From Trifolium pratense (lineage: Eukaryota; Streptophyta; Magnoliopsida; Fabales; Fabaceae): a stretch of 64,000 bases of DNA. The notes below the pieces were generated by a model. The model saw nothing but the letters and a program-made list of their open reading frames with translations, was not told the DNA's origin and did not search any database. A program made the translations under genes and the position numbers. Below are positions 47,418 to 62,171 of the stretch, piece after piece. Where the stretch lies: the NCBI RefSeq assembly GCF_020283565.1, contig NC_060064.1, forward strand, positions 8,794,266-8,858,265, in the 5' to 3' direction. The first letter of the stretch is position 1, and each line of letters begins with the position of its first letter.

Positions 47418-48503
47418 GTTGAAATTAGAGGATTTTAGACATAGAGAGGAGAGGAAGAACAAAAGCTTGTAAAATACGATTTTGATTCGTGATTTGATGA
47501 TGCTTGGATGATTATAAAAGGTTGGGCCCTACCCCTATTCATAGGGATATATGACTCCCGATCTTAATTAAATAGGGAAACTAGTAATGAAAATAACTAA
47601 CCCAATCCTATGAGATGAATCAGGGTATTCTTGAGATAAGAAATACCCCAAGTCCAAGTGAATAACAACTATAAACAATATTGTTGAATAAGGAAGAATG
47701 TTGTTGAATAAGAGAGAAAATGAGAGGAATATGGTGAAACTGTGTCTAAACTACACTAAGGAGATTCTATTATATAAGCTCAGAAACAAATCAATATTCA
47801 ATCATCAACATTAATTACAATGGAATATTCTAGAATATATATACTACCTCCTTTTCTTTTTAATTGTCATTTTATGGTTGCTTACACCTACCAATGAAGC
47901 TAATACGTTTTTTTTACTTTACAACAAATAATTTTCCCTTTACCTATAATACCATTAACGATGTATTATCTCACTTCACCTTTTTTTCCTCTGCAATAAA
48001 CAGTCAGAGTTAATTTTGACAAAACTGTAATAAATATTACTTTGAATTTTGAAAATGACAATTAAAAAGAAACATTTTTTATTTTTTTTTAATTTTTTAT
48101 AGAAAACGACACTTAAAATGGAACAGAGGGAGTACTTAACTATTAATTCAAATATCAACACTCCCCCTCAAGCTGGAGCATATAAATCAAATGCACCAAA
48201 CTTGCCACATATATAACTGATTCTAGGACTTCGCAGGGATTTTGTAAAAACATTCATCAACTGATTATTGGAATCGAAAAAACTTGTGACAATGTTGCCA
48301 GATTCGATATTTTCTCTGCAAAATGACAAGTTTATCTGTATATGCTTGGTCCTAATGAAAATCTGGATTTGAGGCAATATGCAATGCAACTTGATTATCA
48401 CAAATTAGTGTAATTAGCTTTGCGGCTTGAAATTGAAGCTCTTTTAGTAACAGCTTCAACCAAACGGCTCACGTGTTACTAATGCCATGATCCTGTATTC
48501 TTG
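47418..48503 (-). mobile_element. Ty1-copia 3' end, copy 2
   Basis: Same remnant as 7614-8700, in the second unit. Confidence 0.7.
47843..48135. mobile_element. Stowaway-like MITE nested in the copia LTR, copy 2
   Basis: Same element as 8040-8332. Confidence 0.7.
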
Positions 48504-49445
48504 TTACTATTTAAATGAATTAGTGCAGGTACTCTATTTAAAACTCAGAAATATATATGTTATTTTCACCAATGTATTTTTATTTCCTTCGCAGCTAATC
48601 GTTTTGTTTGTTTCAACTAAGATCTTGATTTTCCCCATTCTGTATTCTTTTTCTGTATTCGTGTTCTAGTTTCCCTTGATTAGAATTTTTTGTTTTCATA
48701 GTCTGCTTTGTCTATGCATCTTGCATTTTTTCTCATGTTACTTTTCAAGGAGAAAGTCTCATGTAAGTTGCCAAAGCATCATATTTTTCATGTGATTTTT
48801 TACTTGATGTTAGATTAGTAATTGACCTATATAAGCTTAAGTTTATATAGAATTGTGTTACCAAATTGATTTCGAATTTCCGCATAGAAAGTTTTGAATG
48901 TGGAAAATAACTCATAAATAGGGTAATCAACCGTAGTAATATAATAAACCGTAGTAAGATAATAATTTGCAATGATTACAAAAATAATTCAATCGGATCC
49001 TTATGGCAGTAAGTTTGCCACGCCCATAGGGTAATTCACACCTTTTTCTACAAAAACAAAAGATGGAGCAAGCTTTGAGTCTTCAATTGTCCATTTGCAC
49101 ATCTCTTCTTATAGTATTCTAGTTGTGACTTGTGGTTACATTTTCTATTTCTTGTTGCTCAATAAAAAACAAGTTTTGCAAATGTAATGGAGAAAAACTC
49201 CCTCATCTCGATAGAGCGTATAATGTTTTGACAATACTTACTTTAATAGCCGATTTTATGCAGTTGAGTTAACCCCAAAGTCTAAAATGGTATTAGAGCC
49301 TATCCTAGATGTGTTGTTGGGTCACTCATTTTCGAAACACCAGGCTCACTAGCCTTGTGTGTGAGAGGGTCTATTGGAGAAAATTCCGAGTCCCGCATCG
49401 CCTAGATTGGGAAATCCTTACCTAGCAAGCCAATTTTGTATAGGA

Positions 49446-50393
49446 TGTTAATAGCGGCGCTATAGCGTGCTATAGCGCTATAGCATAGAGTTTTACCACC
49501 TCTCTTCTATGCTATAAGACTGCTTTCCGCTATTTAGAGAAGCGGAAATAGCGGCCGCTATTTGCAGGAAAATAGCGTTTTGTTAGCGGTGGTGTAGCGT
49601 TTTGGTAGCGCTATTTGGCCGCTTTAGCGTTTTGGAGGGAAAAAAAATTGATGAAAATCTTTATTTTGGAAATAAATCATAAGTGAGGGGTATTTTGCAC
49701 TTTTCTACACATCAAAAAGCTACCAACACATCACAACACGTGATTTACTTTTCTATTTGAGTTGTTTCTTCTTTCTTTTCTCACATCACGCTCTTCTCCC
49801 CTTCAACGGACTCCTTCACCAAATCACCTCTTCTCCTTCAACATCTCCTTCACCAAATCGACTCCTCTGTTTCCTTTCACCAAATCAACTGCTCTTCTCC
49901 TCTTCTTACAAGCTTTGTTCCTTTCTCAAATCTTAATGTGGTGGAGCTTAGAAGTGAAGATGAGGCAGAAGCAGATGTGGTCTCAAGGGCTTCAAAAGAT
50001 TAATGGCTTGTCATTATTTTGTCTACTTTTAGAACTTGCTTATGCTTTATTTTAATGGGATGTCATTTTGAGTACTTCTAGAATTTTAATGGTATGTCTT
50101 TTTGAGTACTTCTAGAATTTTAATGGGATGTCATTTCGAGTACTTCTAGAACTTCATGGAATGTTATTAGTCTTTATTTAGAACCTATTTTGATGGTAAA
50201 TGACAATATTTAGTATAATTATTAAGTAAGAAAGTCCTTTTAATTTTGTGTATTTTCCTATTTTAGTATTTATGTATGTTGTTGGAATTTATGTTTAATT
50301 TGTACATGACCGCTATACCGCTATAGCGCTACCCGCTACACCGCAATAGCATTTTTGAGGTTCGGCGCTACACGCCGCTATCCGAGATTAACA
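49446..50393. mobile_element. Candidate hAT-like element, copy 2
   Basis: Same element as 9643-10590, with one base change in the left subterminal region. Confidence 0.55.
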
Positions 50394-50513
50394 ACATAGG
50401 GCTGTGTTAGACACAATCTAAGAATACGTGGGTTAATTCCAAGCCCTATTTAGGTAGAAATGAAAAATATTTCTATGCTGATCAACATTTGTTTTAAATT
50501 TACTGTCATGCAG

Positions 50514-53500
50514 ACTGATCTGCCGGATATTTTACATCTTAGAAAGAACCTTTTGAAGGCAGTTTTGAATCATCTTGATTGGAAGGTATGCTTTTCTTTA
50601 AATTGCGATTAACAAAGTATTTTATCCTGCATTATACTTATACAATTAGGAAAATATATAATTTAAAATAGACAACTTGTATTACTCAATGAGATTGTAC
50701 AGTACACACATATACTAGAAGAAATGGCTGTGTTTCTTGGACACCCGTCTACCCCAAATTGAAAAAGGATCAGGGTTAGCCTTCACTACGGCTGAACTGA
50801 ACTCAAATATGTGGAACTAGGATTTCAGAACCTTGCTGTTCATATCAACTTGATAATTTAGAATAAATTACTTGTATTACTCAATGAGACTGTACAAATA
50901 TTTAGACATTAGAATATCTCCAAATAAGGAAAGGAAGAGGAAAATGAGGAAACTATATCAAATAATCATAATAAAGGGAGAGACTAATCCTAACTATGTC
51001 TATAATGAAAAATAACAATGGTAAAAGGGCACCACCTCGAATCACTTTAGTATTACGATCTCATACAATTATACGAATATTTGACAATATGTTCTCAAAC
51101 ACTTAACTTACAATAATATATAGGCATCAGTTTCATTTTTCTGTTCCTTATTGTGCAGGGTTATTCAAAATTGACTGAGCGGATGGGTTTGTATCTGCCA
51201 AGTGCTATGTTTGCACTTTGTGTAGGTTTTCTTACGTTCACTGAATTCTTTAAAGAAATTGGTCTAGTTCACATCTCTTTCGATGTTATTGAATCTCTTG
51301 ATAATAGTAATAACCTATGACTCTTCCATATACTGATATTTGATTGAATAGATTTACTTGAACTATTACTAAGAAACTCGCTATGATGTTTAGTGTAGGT
51401 TGAAGACCCTAAACATCAATGCTTGCAACAATTTTTGGATTGCTCCGTAGAAGTTCTCACAGAAATTCACAAAGTTTCCAATGCTGAGGTGTGATCCTTT
51501 ACTTACAAAAGCTTGTTTGCGTTAACTCTCATGGTTGCATAAAGGCATCGATAATTTTGCAGGTTTCTGAGCTGCAAATGTTTCCAGGCATACGGGTTCC
51601 CCAAGAAATAAGTGATCAACTTTTGCTTGAAATGGAGACCTCTATTCTTGAAGTGTTGGAGCAAGAGGAAAATAATGAGACACATATACCTGATATTTTC
51701 TTAAAATGTTCTCTCTTGTCTAACCTACTATACGGTTATTTCTTCATAAGGTTTGTCACTTTACTGTCATCCTCTATCTATTTGGTTATAACTATGGGAC
51801 CAAGGTTATGGTGTTTATTTTTTGCCAAATAGAAGTGGAATAATGTAATACTTTTTGAATAGCCCTCCAATCAGACTTGTAGAATTGGAGGGGGAAAACA
51901 GAGGATTAAAGAGTAGCATGAAAGCTTAGCGTTGATGTGGAGCGGAGCGGGTCACAGGTGTCCATAATGGTTTTTAGGGCAATTTCGAAATTTCCCCCAA
52001 TTTGTAAGGGTACCATTGGTTTCGGTATCCTTTTTTCGCTATTGTTAACTTTAACTTTCAAGTTTCATCAAAGAAACATAGATAGCGACGTACTTTGCTT
52101 CACCATCGTATCCAATCCAAAGTTCCAGCTTCGATGCCGCACCGCCATGCACTACCCGTTCACTTTGTTTCAGGTTACTTTTCCTTCATGTCCTTCCTCC
52201 GTTTGTTCTGTTTCTCGTTACCTCTGTTTCTTTTCCTTCTTTTCATTCATTTCATTCCTATGTTTCCTTTCCTTCTCTTCTCTTTTCCTCTTTTATTTTT
52301 TTAAGTTTCGTTTCTTCCTCATTTTAAAATCATATTCTGTTTTTAATTTCTATTTTTAACTTCTTTTTTATTCTTCTCTTTTATTCTTCTATTTTTAACT
52401 TCTTTTTTATTCTTATGTTTTTAAATTCTGTTTTTAACTTTTTTTTTCTGTTAGCTTTTTTATTTTGCTCTGTAACATAATAAAAAAAGAATAATACAGT
52501 ATTATTTAGTAATAAAAAATCAAATATTAAATAGAAAAATATTAATAATAATACTAATAGTAAAATAATTACCTGAACATATTTAGTATAAAAATATTTG
52601 GATTTATATACTATAAAACACTCCTTAATGTCAGGATGCTCTTAATTCAAATAAAAATTATAGTATAAAATACTCGACACCGACTTGAATCATAGACTTG
52701 AAAGAGTCTATTGAAAATAAAAAATGACTTAAAAAAATCTGTAAATGACACATGTACATAATTTTTTTAATTTCAAGCAACATAATAGAGTTGTTACCAA
52801 AAAAACTCCATGATAAATCAAAGTAGCAAAGTATGTAGATATAGTCTTAGTTCCTTCCTACTGCATAAAGTAAAACACAACAAAAATGAAACAAAAATAG
52901 TGCACACATAAAAGAAAAGCATAAAAACAGCAATTAATGAAACAAAATTAGAGCACGCATGAAAGAACAATTACACAAAAATTCATCAAAGAATAGAGAC
53001 AGCAAGAAACATGTGGTACAGACGCGGGTCAGAGAGAAATGTCTGCTGTTCTATTAGGTTTTTTTGAGTGAAACAGTGAGGCCAAACATGTTTATGCTCT
53101 TTGAAAAAAATTACATTGAACTCGTAAACTTGCTTCAGACTTGCAAGTTGCAAGGCTATAGATGCGAGTATACTCGAGTCTGTGTGAGTCTACAATGAAA
53201 ACTAGTTTGAGCGCGAGTTACCTAATTTCAACCATTATTTAACTTTGATATATGCTTTTATGTTATTTCAGGAAAAAAAATGTTTCATTTTGTTTGAAAT
53301 TAAGCCAATACTTGCAAGTGATGGTTGATAAGGCTGCCAGTATCATTAAAAAAGACAGCTCCCACGGGGCCAGTTGCTCAAGTTAATGTTCCTAAATGTG
53401 AGGATACGGGTTCTCTTGCTGCTTCTGTTCGTTGTTTTCTTTCATCACCTATATTTTGTGAATGGAGGGATCAAAATTCGGACTTTGTTCCATTTGGCAA

Positions 53501-55405
53501 GGTTATCACATCTGTGGAGACACTTTTGAAAGAATTTGTAAATCTATATGATGGTTATTCTCAACATTTGACGAGTCTTCAGTCCGATATGATCATGCAA
53601 AATACAGCTTCTACTGATAGTTTGCAAAGTTCTTGTTCATATGAAATAAGTAAAAGCAGGATTGTAGATATCGAGTTGGATGTTAACGACGATTCAAGAG
53701 ATGTGGATAGCTTACTTGTCAAAAAATTTGGAAGTGGCGTGTCATCTTCTGTAGAGAATTGGAAAGTTGGCATGATATCACTTATTTCCTTTTTTTTCTC
53801 AGCTTCACCTAAACTGACGTGGGATACGCTCTACAAACTAATGGAGAAAGAGTACGATCCCAAGGTAGACTCTTGATACTGTCGTATTTGCTAATTTATT
53901 ATTTTCAATGTTAATATTTTCATTGTTATTGAACAGTTTCTTTCTATTTATAGGGGATTAAGATATGTATGGAGGGAAGATTTTATTTTTATTCTTAAAA
54001 TTTTAAAACCAGGGAAGGAGAAATTGTTATTTATCGAAATGGCACTAATTTCCATTTTATATCTGTCCCCAAGGGAATTTGAACTCCATGGACAAGGGAA
54101 TGTCTTATAATACATGTCATGGACAAGGGAAGGGGAACTAATAAAGACTTTGAATTGTAATTATAATATTATATAACATAATATAATATAAAAGAGAGAC
54201 TAATTCTACTTAAATATGTAAACTAATTTTGATAATTATTAGATTCCTAAATCCTAACCCTAGTTAAATAAGGAAACAAATCATGGAATATAAAAATATG
54301 GAAACCAATCCTAAGGGTCTGTTTGGTTCAACGGAGGGGAGGAGATGAGAGGGATTTTAGTGAAGGGGAGGGGAGGGGAGGGGAGTTTTTAATTAAATAT
54401 ATGTTTGGTTCAAAAGAAAGGGAGGGGAGGGGAAAGACAACTCGGCAAGATGGCAAAAAAAACTCCATCAACTTGCAAAGCTGGTGAGAATGTTGCATAT
54501 ATAAGGAAGAGTCTTATTGGAATTATCAACTAAAATTTCTGGCAACGAATCATACACAACAAGAACTAAAGTTTCTTCAAATCTTCCAATAACAATCAGA
54601 AGCTTTATACTAAACAAATATTTAGTATACCCAATAAATAACTAAAATTAAAAAGCGAAACTATGCCTAGTGTTTGTCACAACCATGGATAAATTTCTCA
54701 CAACCTGACGCATCATTGAGAAATAACCTTATATATGACTCACAATGGGAGTCTGGTATAATCATATATTTCATCACTAATACATCAGAATTTAAGACAC
54801 CATGCTCAATTGTGTTTGGGATGGTAGGGGACAAATTGGATCTTGGATGAACTTAGTATGGGATAGTGAGGCTGGATTTCATCTTGGCAGAGGAAACTAT
54901 AAGGAGGACACAATAGTTCAACGAACTAATCTATACTTTTAATATAGTGTGTGGAAACCGTAAGGAGAAAAACTCACCGGCAAAGAGAACCTGAGAGACA
55001 AGAGTAACCGGAATTTGTGCATGGCCAACAAGAAAAAAAAGAATAATGGAGATGATGGCATTGTTATAAAGTTATAGGTTTTAAGGAATTCAGCAGTTGA
55101 CTAGCTAAGGGTGGTTGACAAGTTCTCACTTGGTTAACCTCCGTAGAATTGAAGGGGGATTATTAGGAATATATAGTAGGCTGCTATCTTACACTGAGAG
55201 ATTGGGCTTTGGCCTAATCCTCTTTATCTCTAGGTCAGAATTCCGTTAGGAGTTAGTTACATCTAATTGTCTATAAATAAACCACTGTACACTTATGATA
55301 ATCACAATGAAATATACAAGATTCTTCCAAATCTAACTTTCTAGAACTCTTTCTCTCTTCCTTCACTTTACTTTCTCTGTTTCTGTACTTCTAATAATAA
55401 CTACA

Positions 55406-55442
<37 letters not shown>

Positions 55443-55911
55443 CGTAATTAAAAAAATAGTAAATTATAAAATATAAATATGTAAGGAATCAGTGCTAAGA
55501 ATCAATCTAATATATTCTAAATTACTCTTAAGAACTGACTCAATTATTATAAGATATCTTAGCATTTATGTGATTTTCATTATAAATTTAGGTGCGTGGA
55601 CAAATATTGCATCATCTCTGTGAACATCCTCATTGCGTGGACAAATATTCTACAAGATTAATAGATTTGGTATGAAAATATCTGGGTCTAGATTTCAATA
55701 ATCTATTTGTATGTGAACACATATCACAGTTTGCTTTATTGTTTTGTAGGTTAATGTAATGAGCGGTATCATTACAGAGCAAGTTGGACTTACGCTTGCC
55801 TGTGGGAATGTGTTGACTTCTACCCATGCTTTACTATCTAAATTATTCTCCCTTGATGCTGTTGGTAAGGAGAAATGCGGCCCATACTTAAGTGAAGTGA
55901 CAACTAAACAG
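50514..55911 (+). pseudogene. ATM: ATM copy 2, exons 14-20
   Basis: Exons: 50514-50585, 51159-51221, 51399-51488, 51563-51750, 53272-53864, 55592-55669, 55750-55911. Exon 18 carries the same frameshift as copy 1, with the stop at 53384-53386 and the open second frame continuing to 53864. Confidence 0.82.
53378..53386 (+). other. Frameshift and stop within ATM exon 18, copy 2
   Basis: The same bases as at 13575-13583 recur in copy 2, so the lesion is older than the duplication. Confidence 0.85.
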
Positions 55912-57866
55912 GTATCTTTGAATTTCAATGTATGTGGGTTTTTGGAGACGATTGTTTTATAGAAGTAATGATTAACTAGAACTTTCCATGAACAATTACA
56001 TAAAGTTATAACTGAGGTAGAAAGTTGGAGAAATGGAGAAAAATGTAAGAAAGTAAGTAAATCTAATTACTGAATTTGTTATATAAAATCTACTAAATCA
56101 AAGTAAAATATACAATGTTTGTTGAAAATATGTTTAGAATATTTCTAATTACTGTGGATTTACCGTAGGCATATCTCCATCTAAATATGAATAGAATCTC
56201 CTATTTTTATTTTGTACTGTATTTATTATTTTAAGGCTATATATAATGGATTCTGTTGTGTAGATTGAAACACAATTTCGTTTCAACATCATGTTTATCT
56301 GTTCTCTCCCTTTGAAGATGGGATCTAGATCCTGGCAGAGGGAACCAAAAAATCGTGCCTGTCTAGTGTACTTGCTGTCCTCTGGGGAAGAATATTTTCG
56401 GCAACATGTTTCCTTTTCGATTTTTGCCTCTTGCCACCATGTTACAGCTTTCCTGCGTGTTTCCTATACCATCCAATGCTGCCCGACAAATTTTCCTGTA
56501 AGAGCACCACAACCAGCAGAGGAATATCCTGATCTATGCAACCACAAAGTTGTAGGATATAAGCCCGTTTATGTGTTAAAACCAACTTGCATGTTTTAAT
56601 TAATGCTTGGTCTTTTCCTCACTGCACATGATGACACACCTGGTGAGTTTGGCAACCGATTTTTCTGCCTACCAGTTTGCCCGACGAAATTAGTCCTCGT
56701 TCTTACTTTCGTATTTTAGGATGTGGGTACCCACCATTATGCTTTGAAAACTGTATTTCATCGCCGTTTAATGTTGTTATCTCTCCTTTGACTGATTATG
56801 GCTTCATCTGGTATTCATGATCCTCTGAAGGCTATTCAACTAATTATGAAAATTTTCTTTGTTGGTTTGAGCATTGGATGTCCTCTTGATGTATTGCTTT
56901 GGTTGCACAAATATGCAATTTATTTTCCTTCATATCTCAGTCACCTTCCCTTGGTCTCTTGGTTCTTGATTTTGGTGCGACTACCATATCGTTTGTAATA
57001 CGAATCTTTTCTCCTCTCTTTCTAATCTAGTTATTTACCTGGTTTGACCGATGAGAAGTCTTACATTGGGTGAGATATGGCTTGACAATGTGCGTATAAG
57101 TGTTGAGTCTTCACCTTAAAAGTCAGTTTTGTAGGAGTTGAGTTAGACCCTACCATTTTGGTTATTGGGGTTTTGAGAGAGCTTGCTATCTCTTAAATTG
57201 CATGCTCTCCCCTATCCATGACGACAAAGTTCCACACTCTTAAAGACTTAAACACACATTTTCTCCACAATCTCTATCCTGATAAAAACTCCCAGCTCGA
57301 TACGTTGCTGTTGCCGTACTCGGAAAACAGATATGAGAAGAACAGTGGAGAAGAAACTCCTAGTAACTGAACCGAGATGGGCAGAGAACCTGGCTGTCAT
57401 TGCCACAGTGCTGGCTGGTCTTTGCAGAAACACAGAACAGAGTGTTGTAAACCTCCTAGAAACAGAGCCGAGAAAGGCTGGGAACTGGAATTCACTAGAG
57501 GTTAGGGATGAAGAATGAAGTCTATTGATTAAGAAAACAGTTTTTAAGGCACTGATAGAGGCTTAAAAACTTCTATATTAGGAACAACTTCTATATTGTA
57601 AGGGACGAGAGAGGCTTTAACATAAAGAGATAAGCCCAGTTTAGATAAACCTAGTGGTTGATGCCTAAATCAGCCAAGTATTTAGATTTTACTCAGAAAC
57701 TCACCTCACCAATCTGATAGGAAGGCTTTGATGAGTAAGTTAAACTTTTATTCCACCATGCTTTAGAATTGTTTAAAATGGTAAAGGCATCGGACTCTGT
57801 TTTCAGAAGATAAATCCAAGTGAATTGAGTAAATGCATCAGAACTCGGTAAATTCAAATTCTCTCT

Positions 57867-57901
<35 letters not shown>

Positions 57902-58001
57902 AATAAATACAAAGCATAATGTAGACAATATATTTGATACATTTCAAAGTTATGAATACACTACATGCACTAATTCGTTTAAATAGACTATTCTATACTT
58001 A

Positions 58002-58222
58002 GCTCCCATTGGGATTTGGCTTATTTTTTAGCTTATGGAAATAGCTTACGAAAATAAATAAGCTTTTGTGTTAATTCATAAGGTTTCACTGACAAAAATT
58101 GTATTTTTATAAGATGTTTTCTCATAAACTACCTTGAAAAACTTATAATAATACATAAAAGCTTATTTATTCGCTTAAGTTGTTTCGCATAAGCTAAAAA
58201 ATAAGCCAATCCAAACGGGCTC
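58002..58222. mobile_element. Tourist/PIF-Harbinger-like MITE, copy 2
   Basis: Same element and TTA duplication as 18195-18415. Confidence 0.82.
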
Positions 58223-58478
58223 TTAATGAGCCTGATTAATGGACGAAATACAATTATTATAAATAATTACACATGTACCTTATTTACAACACAAACAATT
58301 TTTTCCTTTTAGTTATCAGCTCAGCTCGTACATGCTTACTGGCGATTTCTATAATAGTACATATTTTCATTATTTTGTCCTAACTGTAGCTTTGCACTCT
58401 GTTTTATATCTTAGCAAGGTGCTTCTGTTCATCAGGGACATAGTTTTGAAATGAACATGGTTTATTGTTATATATTAA

Positions 58479-58518
<40 letters not shown>

Positions 58519-58561
58519 TTAATTAACTGTTAATGTAATCCTGCAGTGCTTTGAGTCACTA

Positions 58562-58582
58562 GGAAACTTAAACTTTCAAAAA
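58562..58582 (+). other. Frameshift within ATM exon 21, copy 2
   Basis: Identical bases to copy 1; a shared lesion. Confidence 0.8.
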
Positions 58583-59552
58583 TTGATCTTGATTGGTTTG
58601 GACGGGTGAAGCTTATTGATTGCATCTTTAATCTTATTTCACTCCACCCTCAATTTTGTCAGGTGATTTTTATAATTTTCTCGGCCCGATTTTTATGTTT
58701 TTTTAGGTACCGTGAGATAAATGAGAGTTTTGATGTTTCTGGTGAAAATGATTTTTGCTGTCTGATTTCAGTTATTATTACGGTATATCAAGATTCAGTT
58801 AAACCTACCCAAACCTATGCAAAATTACAATTTCAGTTGGAACTACCTAATCATAATATTACTATTGCAATTGTCGGCAACAAAAAACTAACAGCACTGA
58901 TTTAATACCTTATACAGTGTTTTTTCTGTTTTAACAGACAATGATAGACGAAAACAACACAATCATAGACAGATTACTTTTGATGCTCAATGATATGGAT
59001 TATCGGGTTCGTTTATCATTTGCAAGGAGGATTGGTGTTCTTTTCCAAACATGGGATGGCCATGAAGAGCTTTTTCAGGACTTATGGTTAGTTTCACTTC
59101 AAAAGATCTCAAAGCAATGTTTCCATTGAAATGGGTTTTTCACAACTTGATTGATGCTCACGTTTATTATTTTACGATTACACCTTAATTGATGACGGTT
59201 TTGCAGTTTTAGGTTGTAACTTTTTTTTGTGTTCCGTTAACAACAGTAAATATTCATTTGCACTTCCATGTTTTAAGAATACTAATGTATTATAGTATCT
59301 GGGCCTTTTAGCTTAGCACAGTCATCTAACTGCTTTGGATTTAGTGCCAGCTCTATCTCTATTAGCCAAGCTGTAACTTCCTCAGGCAGTGCTTTATTAG
59401 TTCCAGCTGTATTTACTTTAGGCAGTTCCAGTTACAACTGTCAATTATTTGTATAAATATCTCATTTTCTCTTCAGATTCAGAATGAAAAATATTCAGAT
59501 TTTTTCTTCTTTGCTTCTCTAAATTCTTTGAATTCAGAACTATAAAACCATC

Positions 59553-60846
59553 TGTTATGGTCCCTTGTTCTTGGATCGGTTAACACGGTCTTAGACGCGG
59601 GAGAACCTTTCTTTCGACCTATGATGAAGACAAAAACGGGCTCGTTCTCGAAGTCACAAGTTTATTTTTGATAATAATTGATTCTTATTTATTCCAAATC
59701 TGAATGCCTTTAAATAGGCTTACGGTAGAAATCCTAATTAAACTAGGTTAATAATAACTAACGTATCCTATATTTACTATTCATTTAAATTTAAAAGATA
59801 ATAATCCTATTTAATAGAATAATTTGTTTTAACTCTAAATCTTATCCTAACAATACTGAACTAAGTTATTAAAAATAATTAACATAATAAATCGTAATCA
59901 ACGTAACTAATCCTAATCAGCGGAATCATAGGTTTTCCTCTTTCCCGCAGTTGGATCCATATCATCACTTCCCCTATCGACCTTGAGCTTGTCCTCAAGC
60001 TCAAATTCCGGATAAGCCTCATTATCCCTTTTCGAAAGCAGTCCTTGTGTGCCCTTAAGTTTGCGTTCAAATACTCGAGGTATATTCAAAGCAACTCGTA
60101 GATTCTCTGGTTGCTGAAGTTTCAATGTTTATCCTCAGTGTTCTTCCAGTTCTGGTTGCTTGCAGTTGGCGAGCGGTCTGAATCGCACCATTCTGGGTTC
60201 TTCCATCTGTGAGCTGTTTTGTCTGCCTGTGCATTGTTATTGCTACTGCTATTTCTTGCATCTCCTGGATTGTCTTTTCTTGGACCTTTATTGGCTCCTT
60301 GAACATTGATGGAGAGGTTAGCTATCTACTTATCCAGTCTGCCTGGTTAGCTATCTACCTTCATTATTGATGCTAAATCCACGTCAGCCATGTTGGCCCG
60401 TGATACCATATTGTTATGGTCCCTTAGTCTTGGATCGGTTAATAGAGTCTTAGACGCGGGGAACCTTTCTTTTGACCTATGATGAAGACAAAAGCGGGCC
60501 CATCCTCGACAGAATCTCGTCTTGAATTCACAATTTTATTTTTGATAATTTTTTATAATAATTGATTGATTCTTATTCCAAATCTGAATGTCTTTAAATA
60601 GGCTTACAATAGAAATCATAATTAAACTAGGTTAATTACTAACTTATCCTATTTACTATTCATTTAAATTTAAAAGATAATAATCCTATTTAATAGAATA
60701 ATTTGTTTTAACTCTAAATCTTATCCTAACAATACTGAACTAACTTATTAAAAATAAATACTAACAGAATAAATCCTAATCAACGTAATTAATCCTAATC
60801 AGTGGAATCATAGGTTTTCCTCTTTCCCACAGTTGAATCCATATCA
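59553..60846 (-). mobile_element. TRIM-like LTR element, copy 2
   Basis: Same element as 19746-21039: LTRs at 59553-59964 and 60412-60846. Confidence 0.85.
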
Positions 60847-61841
60847 CCAGCTGTTCGTAGGTTATGGTGGTCACTCAGTGAACCATCAATTAGTTCCCCA
60901 TTCCCCCTATGAGAAAATTTTCATATAAGGATATCCACGATCATCTTTTGGCTTTGGTTGTTTTCCCTGTTCAAATTTTGGCGTTCCTCTGGTGGTCTAT
61001 TCCAAAGGAAAAACTATCAATGCGAAGGAGGTGCTTGCAGCTGGTCCTCAGCCTCAACCTATAATGGAAACAGTTTTAATTACTCTGATGCATGTTGCAT
61101 TACATAGTGAGAAGGTGGAGTTAGAGGTAATCTTATTGATGTGACATTTCTATTTTCTGTTTACTTTTTAAAGTGCTTTGATCCATTCTATGCCTCTGTC
61201 TAGTGTTATTCTAGTGCATGATACAAAATAGTCAAGTTTTCCTTTTTATTTAGCAGTGCCATTTGTTTCCTTTCTGATTCTTGATGCCTTTTTTCAGGCT
61301 GTTTTTATGATATGCGTGGTTTCTGCCATTGATCCTTGTCAAAGGTACAGAATATTTCCGCGTCATTTTAAAAACCTTTTCTTTAGTGTCTTATCTTCCG
61401 TAACGTGTTTTAGGGAATTGGTCTGCGCTGTACTTGACAATCTTGCTAAGGAGCTTCAGTATACGACTAGAATGAAGGTGATTGTTTTTTATGTCTTTGT
61501 TTTAATTTTGACCTTGTGCAATGTCTATTTGATTGTAATTGTCTATCCTATTTCTGTAGTTTGGTACTACCAAATGTACTTTTGTGACATTAGATTGAAA
61601 AATGTTTAACCTTGATAAAAATTTTGAGTTTTGCCTTTTCAGAAAAGAAGTATTTATAGTTAGATGCAAATTTAATTGTAATTTATTTTTATAGAAGAAC
61701 CCATTATTTTTATTATAGAAAATTTTATTGGTAGATGCTTATTTGCTCTATTATGATCTTGGACAATAACTTGATTTCATGCTTTTGAACTTCAACAACA
61801 TTCTAGACCTTACGTTGGTACTTACAAAAATAATTTCATTA

Positions 61842-62171
61842 TGATAGGAACCCAATTGAGAATAGTGGGCCAAAATAGTGACACTGGAAAATATAAAAAA
61901 AGAGAGGGAATTAGATGATGTGGCAAAGGGTGTAGTTGTAGCCAAGTTTGTTATAAGAGGAGGAAAGAGAGGCGGGGGAGGCATTCAGATATTTTCTGTT
62001 AGAAACCATTTGGTTTGGCTTAGAGAGAGAATCATCCATTCTCTAAGAGGAGCTTAGCTCTGGGCAGTAGGAGTATATTCTACTGTAATTTCCCCTTTTT
62101 CATAAATAATACATTCCATTGTTAGTTGTTTTTTTTTCTTATTTTATCCATTGAGTTTTGGGTTCCTAACA
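61842..62171. mobile_element. Solo LTR (CATTA), copy 2
   Basis: Same element and target duplication as 22035-22364. Confidence 0.9.
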